Assembly (NCBI GenBank): GCA_023666945.1
Contig: JAMPAY010000008.1
Coordinates: forward strand, 1 to 64,000
DNA from: Paludibacter sp.
GTDB lineage: Bacteria; Bacteroidota; Bacteroidia; Bacteroidales; Paludibacteraceae
DNA length: 64,000 nucleotides
Direction: 5' to 3'
In this document: piece by piece, positions 53,548 to 63,093 of the stretch
Numbering within the stretch: position 1 is the stretch's first letter
Layout: each line of letters begins with the position of its first letter
Position numbers and translations under genes: made by a program
Notes under the pieces: model-generated
Told to the model about the DNA's origin: nothing
Database searches by the model: none
Seen by the model: the letters and a program-made list of their open reading frames with translations, nothing else

Positions 53548-54953
53548 ATATAGATTTAAGTAAATACACCGAACATTACCATGATAAGAAGGGGAAGTTC
53601 ATTGATAACTGGCAAGAAGGTATCAGACTACTACCCTTTACATCCAACCCTACATCCGCTGTTGATAAAGGGGCTGGTTTGTCAGGTGCAACCGGAGCTT
53701 TTTTCAGACTCCTTGAAAAAGAAGAAGTACACGCCATCGAAGATTTTTCCGCAACGGAGATTATAGTCAAAGACTATCTTGTTAATGAACGCAGAATGAA
53801 GTCATCACAAGCGGATGAATTCATTTGCATACTTCGTGACATTATGCAAGTGAACGGCTCACTTAATGTGACAGATACTGCATTTTTGAAATACATACCG
53901 TTGGTGCCAGAAGATGGTCTGATCTCTGACAAGAACAAAAAAAAGTACAAGGCTGGACAAACTAAAATTGCGAATCTTTTGGCATCTTTGATTGATGATA
54001 ATTATGTTATTCCCAATCCTGAAAGTAAGAATCTATTCTCCCAATTATTGAAAGAAGCTTTGCTCAATAATGCATCCGGTTTGGGCGAAAAGAAAAAAAG
54101 AGAAGAGGTCTATTATGTGCTTCCACATATCAAACAATCTTTTAGAGAGGACTTCCAATGGATGATGAATCAAGATGTAACAGCTATTGTTCGATATATA
54201 CATTTACTACTCCATTTCTATGTCTGCTACATAATCTTACAGACATTACCGCGTCTGTCCCATAAACCAAAAGAGGAAGAACCTTATTATTTCATAATGA
54301 AATCAGAAAAGGCCTCCGTCTCTCATGATGCAGTTTTGAGTTGGAAAAGGATTCTACCTAAAACCTTCATAGATAAAATCTATGGGCGCTCTCAAGCCAT
54401 AGACTTACTAAACTGTGTATTGAATGGGAATATAGGATTTTACCCAGAAATAAAAGCACGCATTGAGGAAACTCCATTTGAAGAGAATAAGTCCGATTGC
54501 GAAAAACTCCTGCATCTGTACCAGAAAGAAAAACGAGATGTATTCTCTAATCGCAATAGTGAAAGTGGTTCGATTGAAGAGATTGATGTCACTGTTAACT
54601 CGTACAATGAATTTTTTGAAAAATTGGAGTTCTTATGCCGTGGGCTTCAATCTCCAAGCTATATTTCGCGAATGCGAAAAAAAGTTATCGATCTTCTTAG
54701 TATACGCTTCCTCCAGCAAAGGAGAGGTAACTATGTGTTGGTACTTGATAACGAAATGTTGGTATTTTTGATTGCTCTTATAACCAAGGGTAAAAGAACA
54801 AAATTGGAAGACATGTATAAGGGTTTTGGCAATTATGGCATCGTCTTCAATCGAGGCACTCGACTCGTCATTGAGAATTATCTATTAAAGTTGAATCTTC
54901 TAGACAGGAAAAGCGATTCCGGTGAAGCACAATATGTCAAAGTCATTTTATAA
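53544..54953 (+). CDS. dptG: DptG-like phosphorothioation-dependent restriction protein
   Basis: A 469-residue protein matching DptG in size and place. The start MNIDLSKYTEHYHDKKGK at 53544 is chosen because it gives the ATGA overlap with dptF; the frame is open earlier but inside dptF. Visible are LPFTSNPTSAVDKGAGLSG near the N-terminus and a C-terminal FLQQRRGNYVLVLDNEMLVF, LEDMYKGFGNYGIVFNRGT region that looks like a winged-helix end. No catalytic motif is obvious. It is thought to act as a complex partner of DptF and DptH. It overlaps dptH by 20 bases. Confidence 0.82.
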   Translation: MNIDLSKYTEHYHDKKGKFIDNWQEGIRLLPFTSNPTSAVDKGAGLSGATGAFFRLLEKEEVHAIEDFSATEIIVKDYLVNERRMKSSQADEFICILRDIMQVNGSLNVTDTAFLKYIPLVPEDGLISDKNKKKYKAGQTKIANLLASLIDDNYVIPNPESKNLFSQLLKEALLNNASGLGEKKKREEVYYVLPHIKQSFREDFQWMMNQDVTAIVRYIHLLLHFYVCYIILQTLPRLSHKPKEEEPYYFIMKSEKASVSHDAVLSWKRILPKTFIDKIYGRSQAIDLLNCVLNGNIGFYPEIKARIEETPFEENKSDCEKLLHLYQKEKRDVFSNRNSESGSIEEIDVTVNSYNEFFEKLEFLCRGLQSPSYISRMRKKVIDLLSIRFLQQRRGNYVLVLDNEMLVFLIALITKGKRTKLEDMYKGFGNYGIVFNRGTRLVIENYLLKLNLLDRKSDSGEAQYVKVIL

Positions 54954-57900
54954 ATATATCGTTAGTGATCTGCTCATCGGTTGGTTGCGTAACAATCGCC
55001 CAGTTAAGGGAAGCAGATACTATATTATGGTTGAAAACGATGACCATCGTAAAGGGTTGCGTGAAGCCTTAAAGGAGAATTCCGTTCCTATTTTGGTTGA
55101 AGGAATCTTTGAAGGTGCAAATATCCAAGAGGAAGGATATGACACCTTCTCTCTTAATGTTGGCTCTCTTAATGTTGGCAACGGCGCGCCTCAGCTAATA
55201 ATAGGCGATGATACTACGGCAAATGAGGATTATCTGACTACTCTCCGCAATTCAGTCGGCCAAACTGGAAAATATGAAAACTACGGAGTGCTATATATTC
55301 TATCAAAGAGTGTCCTTTCGTCTCTTGTAACAGCAAGTATGAACATTGAGGGCACCGGAGGTCCCCTTCATCCGTCTCATATAGTAGCTAAAATAAAAGC
55401 GGACGTGGAGGATAAGATTACTAAGAGGTTTGAGCAAATATATTTGTCCAAACACCTTGATAGTGTTTCGGAACTTATTTATGATGGCACAGCCAGTTTA
55501 TTCGATTTTGAATCCATGATGACTGTCTTAGGTGCAGAATCTATAAAAGGGCATTTCGGACTCTTGGATATGTTTGAAGATAAAGCCATCTATAACCCCT
55601 CATTTAGTCTTAAAGATGAGGAGATGGCTCAACGTGCGGAGCATAACAAAGCATTATATAGTCGCGTGTATACCATCATGAACAACGATGATGAGGATAA
55701 GACAAAGGCATTGGAAAAATTTCTTGACGAAAAACTTTCAAAGAAAGTAGCAAGGCATTTTAATGATTGGAATCAAATTGATTTGCAGGAATTTTTGGAT
55801 AGTGAAAGCCGGAAGACGGCAACAGATAGTCTTCAATTACTGGATGTTACACTTTCGAATGTCGGTGATAAATTATCATTGGTATGGAATTCTATCGGAA
55901 AACCCGCTAAATCCACCAAAAACTACATCGTTGTTTGTGATCAAACAGGGGCTTCAGAACAAGAGGTTGTCATATCTTTGAACAAGGGCATTGCTCAGGT
56001 TCCCAAACCTTACAAGAAATCTGGAAATAAGATATTGATTCCGGTATCAGATCAGACCATTTCATTCAAAGTAGGAGTCAATGATAATCATCATGATTTC
56101 TTCATTGTGCGTCTTTCTTGTAGCAGCAACCTCTTCAAGGATATAAGTCATAATTTTAGTCTGAATAAAAAAGGTGAGATAACTGTAAAAGTACCTGATG
56201 AAGCTATTCAGTTGGAGTTCGGCAAAGGCGACTTAAAGGTTGAACTTCCCACTCCTCCAGAATGGATATGGTCGGAAGATGAATGCCTCGTGATTCCTAC
56301 CGAAGGTGATAACGAAGAAGAAACCATCGTTTTTTCTGTTGATGTTCTGGGGAAGAAGCAGAAATTTACTCTAAAACTTAATTCTGCCAAACCTGTGCCG
56401 CCACTTGGCCCCGATATATATCCTCCGAAGAAAGTCTTTCATGGCATTGAGAGAGATGGCCAATCATTCAAAAAAGTGACAGATGGTGAAATTGAGCACG
56501 GTGTGTATAACTTTTGGCGCGTTTTTTTAGAATGGGAACAACTATTTCTTGAGACAGAATCGGAAGCGATTGAATTACAATTCAATGAGCTTACCGATAA
56601 GTATGACTGTGTTCCTCGGACTTTGGCTCTACCACAAGAAGTAAAAGACTCTCTTAAGGAAATCTTCAATTATTTCATTGAGAAGGATACTGTGCCTTCA
56701 TTGTGTCCCATTGATGAAGAACTTTGTGCTTTATATGGGACATATTGCACTGCAGTACTGAAGGCAGTACAGCAGATTCCAGTAGGCGAAAGCATGAGTA
56801 GGGAAAATCATAATCTTACCCGACTCGGAACACTTTACGATGGTAATAAGCTCTATCTTTCACCTTTCCATCCCTTAATGGTGGCATATACTCTAGAGTA
56901 TATGGAACAGTCGGAAAATAATGAAGTTTCATTTGCAAAAAAACTGCTCTCTCCATTCTATCTTATTCCATATCTCACCTATAAGGGACGTCCAATGCGG
57001 CCTTATGGTACCAGTCAGTTGCAGGAAATAAGGAATTGGCTTGTATTTGAAGGAGCTGAGAATAAACCTCAGGAACGAGCCAATGACATTACCACGAAAA
57101 TGGTAAAAAGCAAGATGGTGGATTTCATTAAGAACTTCTCTTATCTTTTCTTTGACAAGGAGAGTCCCATTGTAATCTCATGCATTGGTATTCTTGAAGA
57201 TGCGAATTTAATCAAGGGTATTGTCGAATTTATCAAATCGCAATACGAAGAGGGCGTACAGCGTATAGAACTTCACGAGTATGTTGAAGACTTGAGTACT
57301 GAGACATTCTTTGAAAAGTTGAACAGATTGGATTCCAACGACACGATAGATCGAGAACTGAGAGCACTCTTTTCAACTAAAGAAAGGGGCATGTGTCTAG
57401 AATCAAAAGGAGTTTACACCAGCCAGGATGTCATCCACCAACTTTTCACACGTGTGGATTTTTATAAACACGATTTGAAAGCTTGTGATAATGAAATAGG
57501 ATATTGCCATATTGCGTTCTATCAGATGGCCACAGGTTCGGAATACGTTAATTTCCCAACAAAAGAGACACGTACTGAGTTAGCTCTTAATGGTCTAATC
57601 TCCATTCCTTCCACCTTGAAAAAAGCTGAAGATTATTTTATTGGCTTCGGGACAAAAGGTGTTCGTACAACGGAGGGGTGGGTACATCCTATGACAGAAG
57701 CCTATAACAATCTATTTGGTAATGAACGAAACGATGGTCTTAACGCCTATAATACCTCTTTGGCTGTGACCAAAAGGTTTGCCTTCAAGCAGTCTCATCT
57801 ATTAGAATCGATTTATAACAACGCCAACTGGGTTACCTTCTTGAATCCAGAAGTTGATATAAATTTTTTCTATCAGCAAGACTTGTACGTGGTTCACTAC

Positions 57901-60165
57901 ACAGACCAGTATACAATCAATGCCAAATACGATAGCATCACTGTAACTAAGCATATAGGGTTGTATGAAAATATCCTGAAGAAATCATACGAAAAATATG
58001 CGCTATCGGAAGATACTTTCCCTCACTTCAATAAGAAGATGAAGAACTACTTCAATTGTCTTAATGGCAGTTGGATGCTTCGCCTTGTAAACCAAACTGA
58101 AGTCAAGGTTAGAGAAAAGATGAGTCTTGTTGCGACCAGCATCGTTATGCAAAAATTCTTACGACGCAATCCAAGAATTATTTGGATTCCTATTTCTCTT
58201 GATGAAATACTTCGTGTCACCGGTGAGATTGGGTTAAAGATGGAAAGTATCTTTTCTAAAAAGACTCTTGGTGCAAAAGGTGCGATGTCAGATGATTTAC
58301 TTATGCTGGGGCTTGATGCGGCAAATCCAGATGCCCCTATTTTGTACTTCTACCCAGTCGAGGTGAAAGCATCAAGCTCATCCCCTATGTCATCAAAAGG
58401 TACTCAGCAAGTATGCCATACATGGTTACAGTTCAAAGAGCACTTGTTCTCTCATACCGACTTTGAAACCAAGATTTATAGGACATTCTTTGCATCTCAA
58501 CTACTAGTCAATTCTGAAAAGTTATATGCCAATAAACTCATTTCGTCAGAATCGTATGAGAAAATCGAATCTTGTCGTTATGCTCTGCTCAATCTTAAAT
58601 GGAGCATTCAAGAAGTTTTGCCTGTAAAAGAAATGGGAGTTGCGGCTGTTGTTTCTTTCTTCAGTTCCGCACCTCATAGCATGATTACTCGGCTTGTCGA
58701 GAATGTTCCAATATGTGAAATTCATTTCTCTGAAAAGGAATGTTTTGAGTTCGTTGTTGATTCTACAAAAGAAGCCCTCTCATTCCTTACAGAGAATGCA
58801 ATTGTAATTGAGAAAGATGCTTTAGACGTTCTTTCATCTCCTAATGGAATCTCCTTGCCGGAAATGAAGGTCGCAGAAAGTTCTTTATTTGAAAATGTCG
58901 ATGAAGGACAAGATGAATCAGACGATTTATCCTACACTGAACCCCAAAATCATACTGTACACGAAAATGAGATAAAAGATGAGCCGCCGACTGTCACAGA
59001 TGAGAATACCGATTCTGTCCAACCTATTCAAATAGTTGTTGGAAAAACAAAAGGAGGTGGACAGGAGATTTTCTTTGAACCTAACAATACAGCAATGGTT
59101 TCACACCCAAATTTGGGAATCATCGGCACCATGGGTACCGGTAAAACTCAATTTGCACGTTCGTTAATCGCTCAATTCGTCAAAGAAAATGTCCACAATG
59201 TTGGAGGGCAACCTATAGGTCTTCTCATTTTTGATTACAAGGGTGATTATAAAGACAAGGACTTCATAGAAACGATTGGAGGTGAAAGTTATAAGTTCAA
59301 TTATCCCTTTAATCCTCTTAAATTAGTGATAAACGATGAGGTTGAAGGGATGAATTTGCCTGCCATCACCGCAGATCGTATTGCTGATTCTTTTGCAAAA
59401 GCTTATGGTCTCGGACTAAAACAGCAGAGCAATATAAAGCAGGTCATTGTCGAAACCTATGCGGATGCGGGTATCACCCGCGATTCTACTACGTGGAACA
59501 ATACTGTGCCGACGATGAATCAGGTAATCGAAAAGTATTTTGAAAAGTATGACACCAACGATAAAACCTACGCATTGTTCGATAAACTGAGAGACTACTC
59601 TATTTTCACAACTAATCAGGCACAGTGTGTCTCCATGTTCGAATGGCTCAAAGGGGCAAGAGTGATAGATCTTACCCTCTACCCAGACGATACAAAGAAA
59701 GTGATCGTCTCGCTGATATCGGATTTATTCTATGCAGAAATGCGTCAGTTGGGCGGTAGCCGACAGGTAAATGGACTTAGAGAATTAAGAGCAATGATAC
59801 TCGTGGACGAGGCTCATCAGTTCTTGAAAAAGGATTTTAACTCATTTCGAAGCATAATTAGCGAAGGACGAATGTTTGGTGTAGGAATGATTTTGTCAAC
59901 CCAGAACATCAGCGACTTCAAGACATCCAAGGAGGACTATTCTCAATTCATTCTTAGTTGGGTCATTCATCATGTCAACTCAATTAGCAAAGGCGAATTG
60001 ACCAGCATATTTGGTGCGAGTGATCCGAACACAGATAGATATATGGATTTCATCAATAAAGCCAAAATTTTTGAGAGCATTTGCAAAATTGGACATAAAG
60101 TATATGGCATCAGAGATCTTCCATATTTTGAATTGATACAGTCTGAGAAATACAATAAGGAGTAA
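54934..60165 (+). CDS. dptH: DptH-like restriction protein with HerA/FtsK-type ATPase
   Basis: A 1743-residue protein matching DptH. The N-terminal part (SKSFYKYIVSDLLIGWLRNN) starts the family signature; a long central region carries Ig-like strands (about 430-520) and a nuclease-like or fold-unknown middle (PVEVKASSSSPMSSKGTQQ near residue 1147, resembling the E/D-xK end of a PD-(D/E)xK site). The C-terminal ATPase has Walker A GTMGTGKT (residues 1398-1405), LLIFDYKGDYKDKDF, Walker B ILVDEAHQFLKK (Asp1625-Glu1626) and GVGMILSTQNISDF. Start 54934 (ATG) is preferred over a GTG four codons earlier. It is the largest open gene of the island and is fully intact, in contrast to the neighbours downstream. 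Confidence 0.87.
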   Translation: MSKSFYKYIVSDLLIGWLRNNRPVKGSRYYIMVENDDHRKGLREALKENSVPILVEGIFEGANIQEEGYDTFSLNVGSLNVGNGAPQLIIGDDTTANEDYLTTLRNSVGQTGKYENYGVLYILSKSVLSSLVTASMNIEGTGGPLHPSHIVAKIKADVEDKITKRFEQIYLSKHLDSVSELIYDGTASLFDFESMMTVLGAESIKGHFGLLDMFEDKAIYNPSFSLKDEEMAQRAEHNKALYSRVYTIMNNDDEDKTKALEKFLDEKLSKKVARHFNDWNQIDLQEFLDSESRKTATDSLQLLDVTLSNVGDKLSLVWNSIGKPAKSTKNYIVVCDQTGASEQEVVISLNKGIAQVPKPYKKSGNKILIPVSDQTISFKVGVNDNHHDFFIVRLSCSSNLFKDISHNFSLNKKGEITVKVPDEAIQLEFGKGDLKVELPTPPEWIWSEDECLVIPTEGDNEEETIVFSVDVLGKKQKFTLKLNSAKPVPPLGPDIYPPKKVFHGIERDGQSFKKVTDGEIEHGVYNFWRVFLEWEQLFLETESEAIELQFNELTDKYDCVPRTLALPQEVKDSLKEIFNYFIEKDTVPSLCPIDEELCALYGTYCTAVLKAVQQIPVGESMSRENHNLTRLGTLYDGNKLYLSPFHPLMVAYTLEYMEQSENNEVSFAKKLLSPFYLIPYLTYKGRPMRPYGTSQLQEIRNWLVFEGAENKPQERANDITTKMVKSKMVDFIKNFSYLFFDKESPIVISCIGILEDANLIKGIVEFIKSQYEEGVQRIELHEYVEDLSTETFFEKLNRLDSNDTIDRELRALFSTKERGMCLESKGVYTSQDVIHQLFTRVDFYKHDLKACDNEIGYCHIAFYQMATGSEYVNFPTKETRTELALNGLISIPSTLKKAEDYFIGFGTKGVRTTEGWVHPMTEAYNNLFGNERNDGLNAYNTSLAVTKRFAFKQSHLLESIYNNANWVTFLNPEVDINFFYQQDLYVVHYTDQYTINAKYDSITVTKHIGLYENILKKSYEKYALSEDTFPHFNKKMKNYFNCLNGSWMLRLVNQTEVKVREKMSLVATSIVMQKFLRRNPRIIWIPISLDEILRVTGEIGLKMESIFSKKTLGAKGAMSDDLLMLGLDAANPDAPILYFYPVEVKASSSSPMSSKGTQQVCHTWLQFKEHLFSHTDFETKIYRTFFASQLLVNSEKLYANKLISSESYEKIESCRYALLNLKWSIQEVLPVKEMGVAAVVSFFSSAPHSMITRLVENVPICEIHFSEKECFEFVVDSTKEALSFLTENAIVIEKDALDVLSSPNGISLPEMKVAESSLFENVDEGQDESDDLSYTEPQNHTVHENEIKDEPPTVTDENTDSVQPIQIVVGKTKGGGQEIFFEPNNTAMVSHPNLGIIGTMGTGKTQFARSLIAQFVKENVHNVGGQPIGLLIFDYKGDYKDKDFIETIGGESYKFNYPFNPLKLVINDEVEGMNLPAITADRIADSFAKAYGLGLKQQSNIKQVIVETYADAGITRDSTTWNNTVPTMNQVIEKYFEKYDTNDKTYALFDKLRDYSIFTTNQAQCVSMFEWLKGARVIDLTLYPDDTKKVIVSLISDLFYAEMRQLGGSRQVNGLRELRAMILVDEAHQFLKKDFNSFRSIISEGRMFGVGMILSTQNISDFKTSKEDYSQFILSWVIHHVNSISKGELTSIFGASDPNTDRYMDFINKAKIFESICKIGHKVYGIRDLPYFELIQSEKYNKE

Positions 60166-60166
60166 C

Positions 60167-60329
60167 ATGTCTGATTTTGACAAATACATATCGCAAGGAG
60201 AGCCGGGGCTGCGGTCGAAGGCGAATGCGTGGCAGACGGCTATCGGTTTTTCAGGACGTTGATGGTCTGAAGGTATCAGACTATCTGATTGAGAATCACA
60301 AAAAAGATTACATAGCTAAAAATGACTGA
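60167..60329 (+). pseudogene. N-terminal fragment of a Fic-family protein
   Basis: Starts one base after dptH. MSDFDKYISQGEPGLRSKAN and AWQTAIG, then after a one-base insertion in the T-run 60247-60251 the frame continues QDVDGLKVSDYLIENHKK and ends at 60329. This is the N-terminal start of Fic (AMPylase-type) proteins, whose HPFxxGNG catalytic core is absent. Clearly a decayed fragment; composition is more GC-rich than the Dpt genes, so it marks a second sequence junction right at the end of dptH. Confidence 0.7.
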
Positions 60330-62023
60330 TAACAACCAATATATAGGCCTGTTTCACTCGCTGATTCAGCATAAGGAGAGTGAGGTAGTTGAGTTCAAGA
60401 AAGCGGAGCTTCGACTTCGATGACCTCGGCGAGTATTTCTCGGCGTTGAGCAATGAGGCGAATCTGCGCGGGCTGGATTTCGCGTGGTTAGTTTTTGGCT
60501 ACGATGAGAAGAAAAGCACGATTGTCGGCACATACTATAAGGATGGTGAGCAGGCACTGAATAATCTGAAACATGATTTCTCTCAGCATACTGCTGACCG
60601 ATTAACTTTTCGGGAGATTATTCCGATTGTGGTTGAGGGTAAACGGATTCTTATGTTCAAAATTCCGGCTTCACCTCGCAATATCGTGATGACATGGAAA
60701 GGGATTGCTTATTGTCGTGATGGTGAGAGCATCAAGCCTATGAATCAATCCAAGATGGATGAGATTCGCGGACAGGCCCCGACTCCGGACTGGTCGGCAG
60801 AGATTGTTCCGGATGCGACACTTGATGACCTTGATGAAGTTGCCATTGCCAAGGCGCGGAAGATGTTCAAGAAGGTACATAATCGTATTCCGGTCGAAGA
60901 GGTCAATAAGTGGACCGACGAAGAGTTTCTTAGCAAATGTGAGCTGATGGTTAACGGCAAATTGCGCCGGGCAGCAATCATTCTTCTTGGCAAAATGTTC
61001 AGCGACAGCAAACTGCGTCCGGCTGTTGCCGAGGTTACATGGACGCTACGCGACTCAAAGCAGGAGGTTGTTGACTATGAGCATTTCTCAGTGCCATTCA
61101 TTCTGACTGTTGATGAGATTCTTGCCAAGATTCATAATCTGACCTTGCGAGAGATGCCCGGCGGCACACTGTTTCCCGACACGATGAAACAGTATGACGA
61201 TTACACCATACGCGAGGCACTTCATAACTGCATAGCTCATGAAGATTATACTCTGCAACAACGTATCAACCTCGTCGAAAACCCAGGATTCCTCTATTAC
61301 GCCAATGGCGGGACGTTTATTCCCGGCACATTGGAGAATGCACTTGAGACACAAGGACCGCAGCGTTTCTTCCGCAATGCGTGTCTTTGCAAGGCGATGG
61401 TGCATTTCAATATGATTGACACCGTTAGCCGTGGTATCAAGAAGATGTTTACCAATCAGATGGAACGTCGCTTCCCGATGCCTGATTATGAGATTGACAA
61501 CGAGAAAAAAGAGGTGGCGGTGCGCATCTACGGCAATGCTATCAACGAGCGTTATACCAAACTGCTCAAAGAGAATGACACACTCACTTTACATGACTGT
61601 ATCTCTCTTGATGCCATACAGAAAGGTCACCGCATAGACGAAGAAATTGCGCAAGATCTGCTGAAGCGTGGCTTGATTGAAGGCGAAGCCCCCAACTACA
61701 CCATTTCCATCGGTGTTGCCAAAGCCTCCAAGCAACTTCCCGGCTACACGAAAGCCAAAGGATTGGAAAAAGTGAAACTCAAACAGATGGTTCTCCAACT
61801 TCTCAAACATGCCGGAACTGATGGTGCAATGAGAGATGTTGTATTTGACTACCTTAAGGATGTCCTACCAGCTCATAAGACACGAGAACAACAACTTCGG
61901 TTTGTTGGCAGGCTTTTGGTTGAAATGGATAGTGATAACCTTATATGTCGTGATGGATTAAAATGGCGACTTCGGTCAGATAATAATTATTTTCGGTCGG
62001 ATTACTCACAAAGAAGAACAGAT
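60322..62023 (+). pseudogene. AlbA_2 (Schlafen-like) ATP-binding protein, frameshifted
   Basis: Begins MTDNNQYIGLFHSLIQHKES and EVVEFKKAE, the AlbA_2 signature, then shifts frame near 60408 (looks like loss of AG from GAGAGC) and continues SFDFDDLGEYFSALSNEANL for about 540 codons. The body has the usual domains: AlbA_2 nucleotide-binding domain (to about 61000), then the HATPase-like C-terminal helicase-related part (REMPGGTLFPDTMKQYDDYT, EALHNCIAHEDYTLQQR, PDYEIDNEKKEVAVRIYG) and a wHTH end. A TTG at 60389 could start a shortened product that lacks the conserved E-FK motif. The stop at the end of the normal protein is missing, so the frame runs on into the DUF6155 gene. Such proteins are common in defence islands and as mobile-element regulators. 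Confidence 0.78.
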
Positions 62024-62548
62024 ATGTCAAAAGCAAAACTGAAAAAACATCTGCTGTCGCTCACAAAGGAGCAAGTAGTCGATATAATGCTTGAACTTTA
62101 TGGCGCAAGCAAAGAGGCCAATGCGTGGCTGGAGTTCTATCTCGAGCCAAACAGCGATGTAGAGTTGGAGAAATATAAGAGAGCTATCCGTAGCCAATTC
62201 TACGGAAGAAACGATTACCCGAAGGATCCGAGTTTCAGGGAGTGCAACACACTCGTCACCGCATTCAAGAAACTTGTACCCGACCCTCATGCCATCGCCG
62301 ACTTGATGCTATTCTACGTTGAGCAGGGTTGTAGCCTGACCGCCCAATTCGGAGATTATGAAGAACCATTCTACACTGCATTGGAGAACAATTTCAACAA
62401 GGCGGTCAAATTCATAGCGCAGAATGGTCTTTTAGCTGAATTTGCACCAAGAATGAAAAAGATGATTGAGTCGGTTGAATGCTGTGGCTACGGCTTCCCC
62501 GACACCCTGTGGGATATGTATTATGAATACGCCGAGGAAGACTTATGA
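62024..62548 (+). CDS. DUF6155-like protein, fused in frame to the AlbA_2 remnant
   Basis: From ATG 62024 the frame encodes 174 residues starting MSKAKLKKHLLSLTKEQ, then VVDIMLELYGASKEANAWLE and FYLEPNSDVELEKYK, the start of the DUF6155 family, which normally is a separate gene. An A/G-rich stretch (AAGAAGAACAGAT) just before the ATG could serve as its ribosome-binding region. The upstream ATP-binding protein frame reads through into it without a stop. Function unknown. It may be translated alone even though the upstream gene is broken. Confidence 0.65.
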   Translation: MSKAKLKKHLLSLTKEQVVDIMLELYGASKEANAWLEFYLEPNSDVELEKYKRAIRSQFYGRNDYPKDPSFRECNTLVTAFKKLVPDPHAIADLMLFYVEQGCSLTAQFGDYEEPFYTALENNFNKAVKFIAQNGLLAEFAPRMKKMIESVECCGYGFPDTLWDMYYEYAEEDL

Positions 62549-62720
62549 CGATATCGGAACTTATAGCAAAGTTGCAGGTCTGTGACCCAAAAGCAGAAGT
62601 ATGATTTCTCTGCCTGTCATTATTTGATACCACGACTGTATTTTTCATCCTTTCAAGAACGCCGACTTTGGAGGCAGTGACAATCCCGAGCCTGCGGGCG
62701 AGCGGCAAGATGTTTTCGGG
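62545..62720 (+). pseudogene. Short frameshifted remnant
   Basis: Overlaps the previous stop (ATGA): MTISELIAKLQVCDPKAEV then stop; in another frame about 80 bases on, KNADFGGSDNPEPAGER follows. Together they resemble a small mobile-element protein that starts M..SELI.KL...D..AEV and ends in a G-rich segment. The pieces are separated by a frameshift, so it is a remnant. Confidence 0.45.
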
Positions 62721-63020
62721 TGCCTGAAAGAATTTCGGGTGCCGCAAAACACAACTTGCTATTGCCGTGTGGCAATATGACCGGTCTATATTTCATACCG
62801 ACCGGGGTTCCGCTTCATCTGTGTGGTATTCCGTTGAAGTCAGGGCGGAATACGGTTTGGTATTCCGTCATTGCACCATCGGTATGATATGCCGTAAACA
62901 CGAGATTATATGATGCAAGTTCTGAAACATGTTGTATAGTAGTTCCCTGAATCAGACCGATTTGCCGCGGACTTTGCGTACTGTGATTTAACTTTTATTA
63001 TTTTTTCGACGGACTTCGTT
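62721..63020. other. Gene-free stretch before the insertion sequence
   Basis: No supported gene. It contains a short direct repeat GGTATTCCGT (62825-62834 and 62859-62868) and an inverted partner between them (CGGAATACGG around 62846-62855), which makes a small hairpin. The outer end of the IS at 63-64 kb should lie in or near its right part, but I cannot place the terminal inverted repeat because the other IS end is outside the window. Confidence 0.4.
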
Positions 63021-63093
63021 CGGCTTGGCGGTCTCGGATTGGACGGGGGCTCACAAAGCCCACGCCCCCTCCCAATCCGGGATCGTCAAGCCG
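63021..63093 (-). repeat. Long imperfect hairpin at the end of the IS3-type orfB
   Basis: Arms 63021-63050 and 63064-63093 pair over 30 positions; of 5 non-Watson-Crick positions 3 are G-T wobbles. The right arm includes the last codons and stop of orfB. The bias to wobble pairs suggests an RNA-level structure (terminator or translation block), although no T-run follows on the minus strand. Confidence 0.7.

Noticed and set aside
60167..60329. Possible dedicated small antitoxin gene after dptH
   Set aside because: The two frames rejoin into the start of a Fic protein with a frameshift, so a decayed Fic fragment is the better reading.
62825..62868. Short repeats GGTATTCCGT as a CRISPR-like array
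   Set aside because: Only two direct copies and one inverted partner, with no regular spacers and no cas genes.
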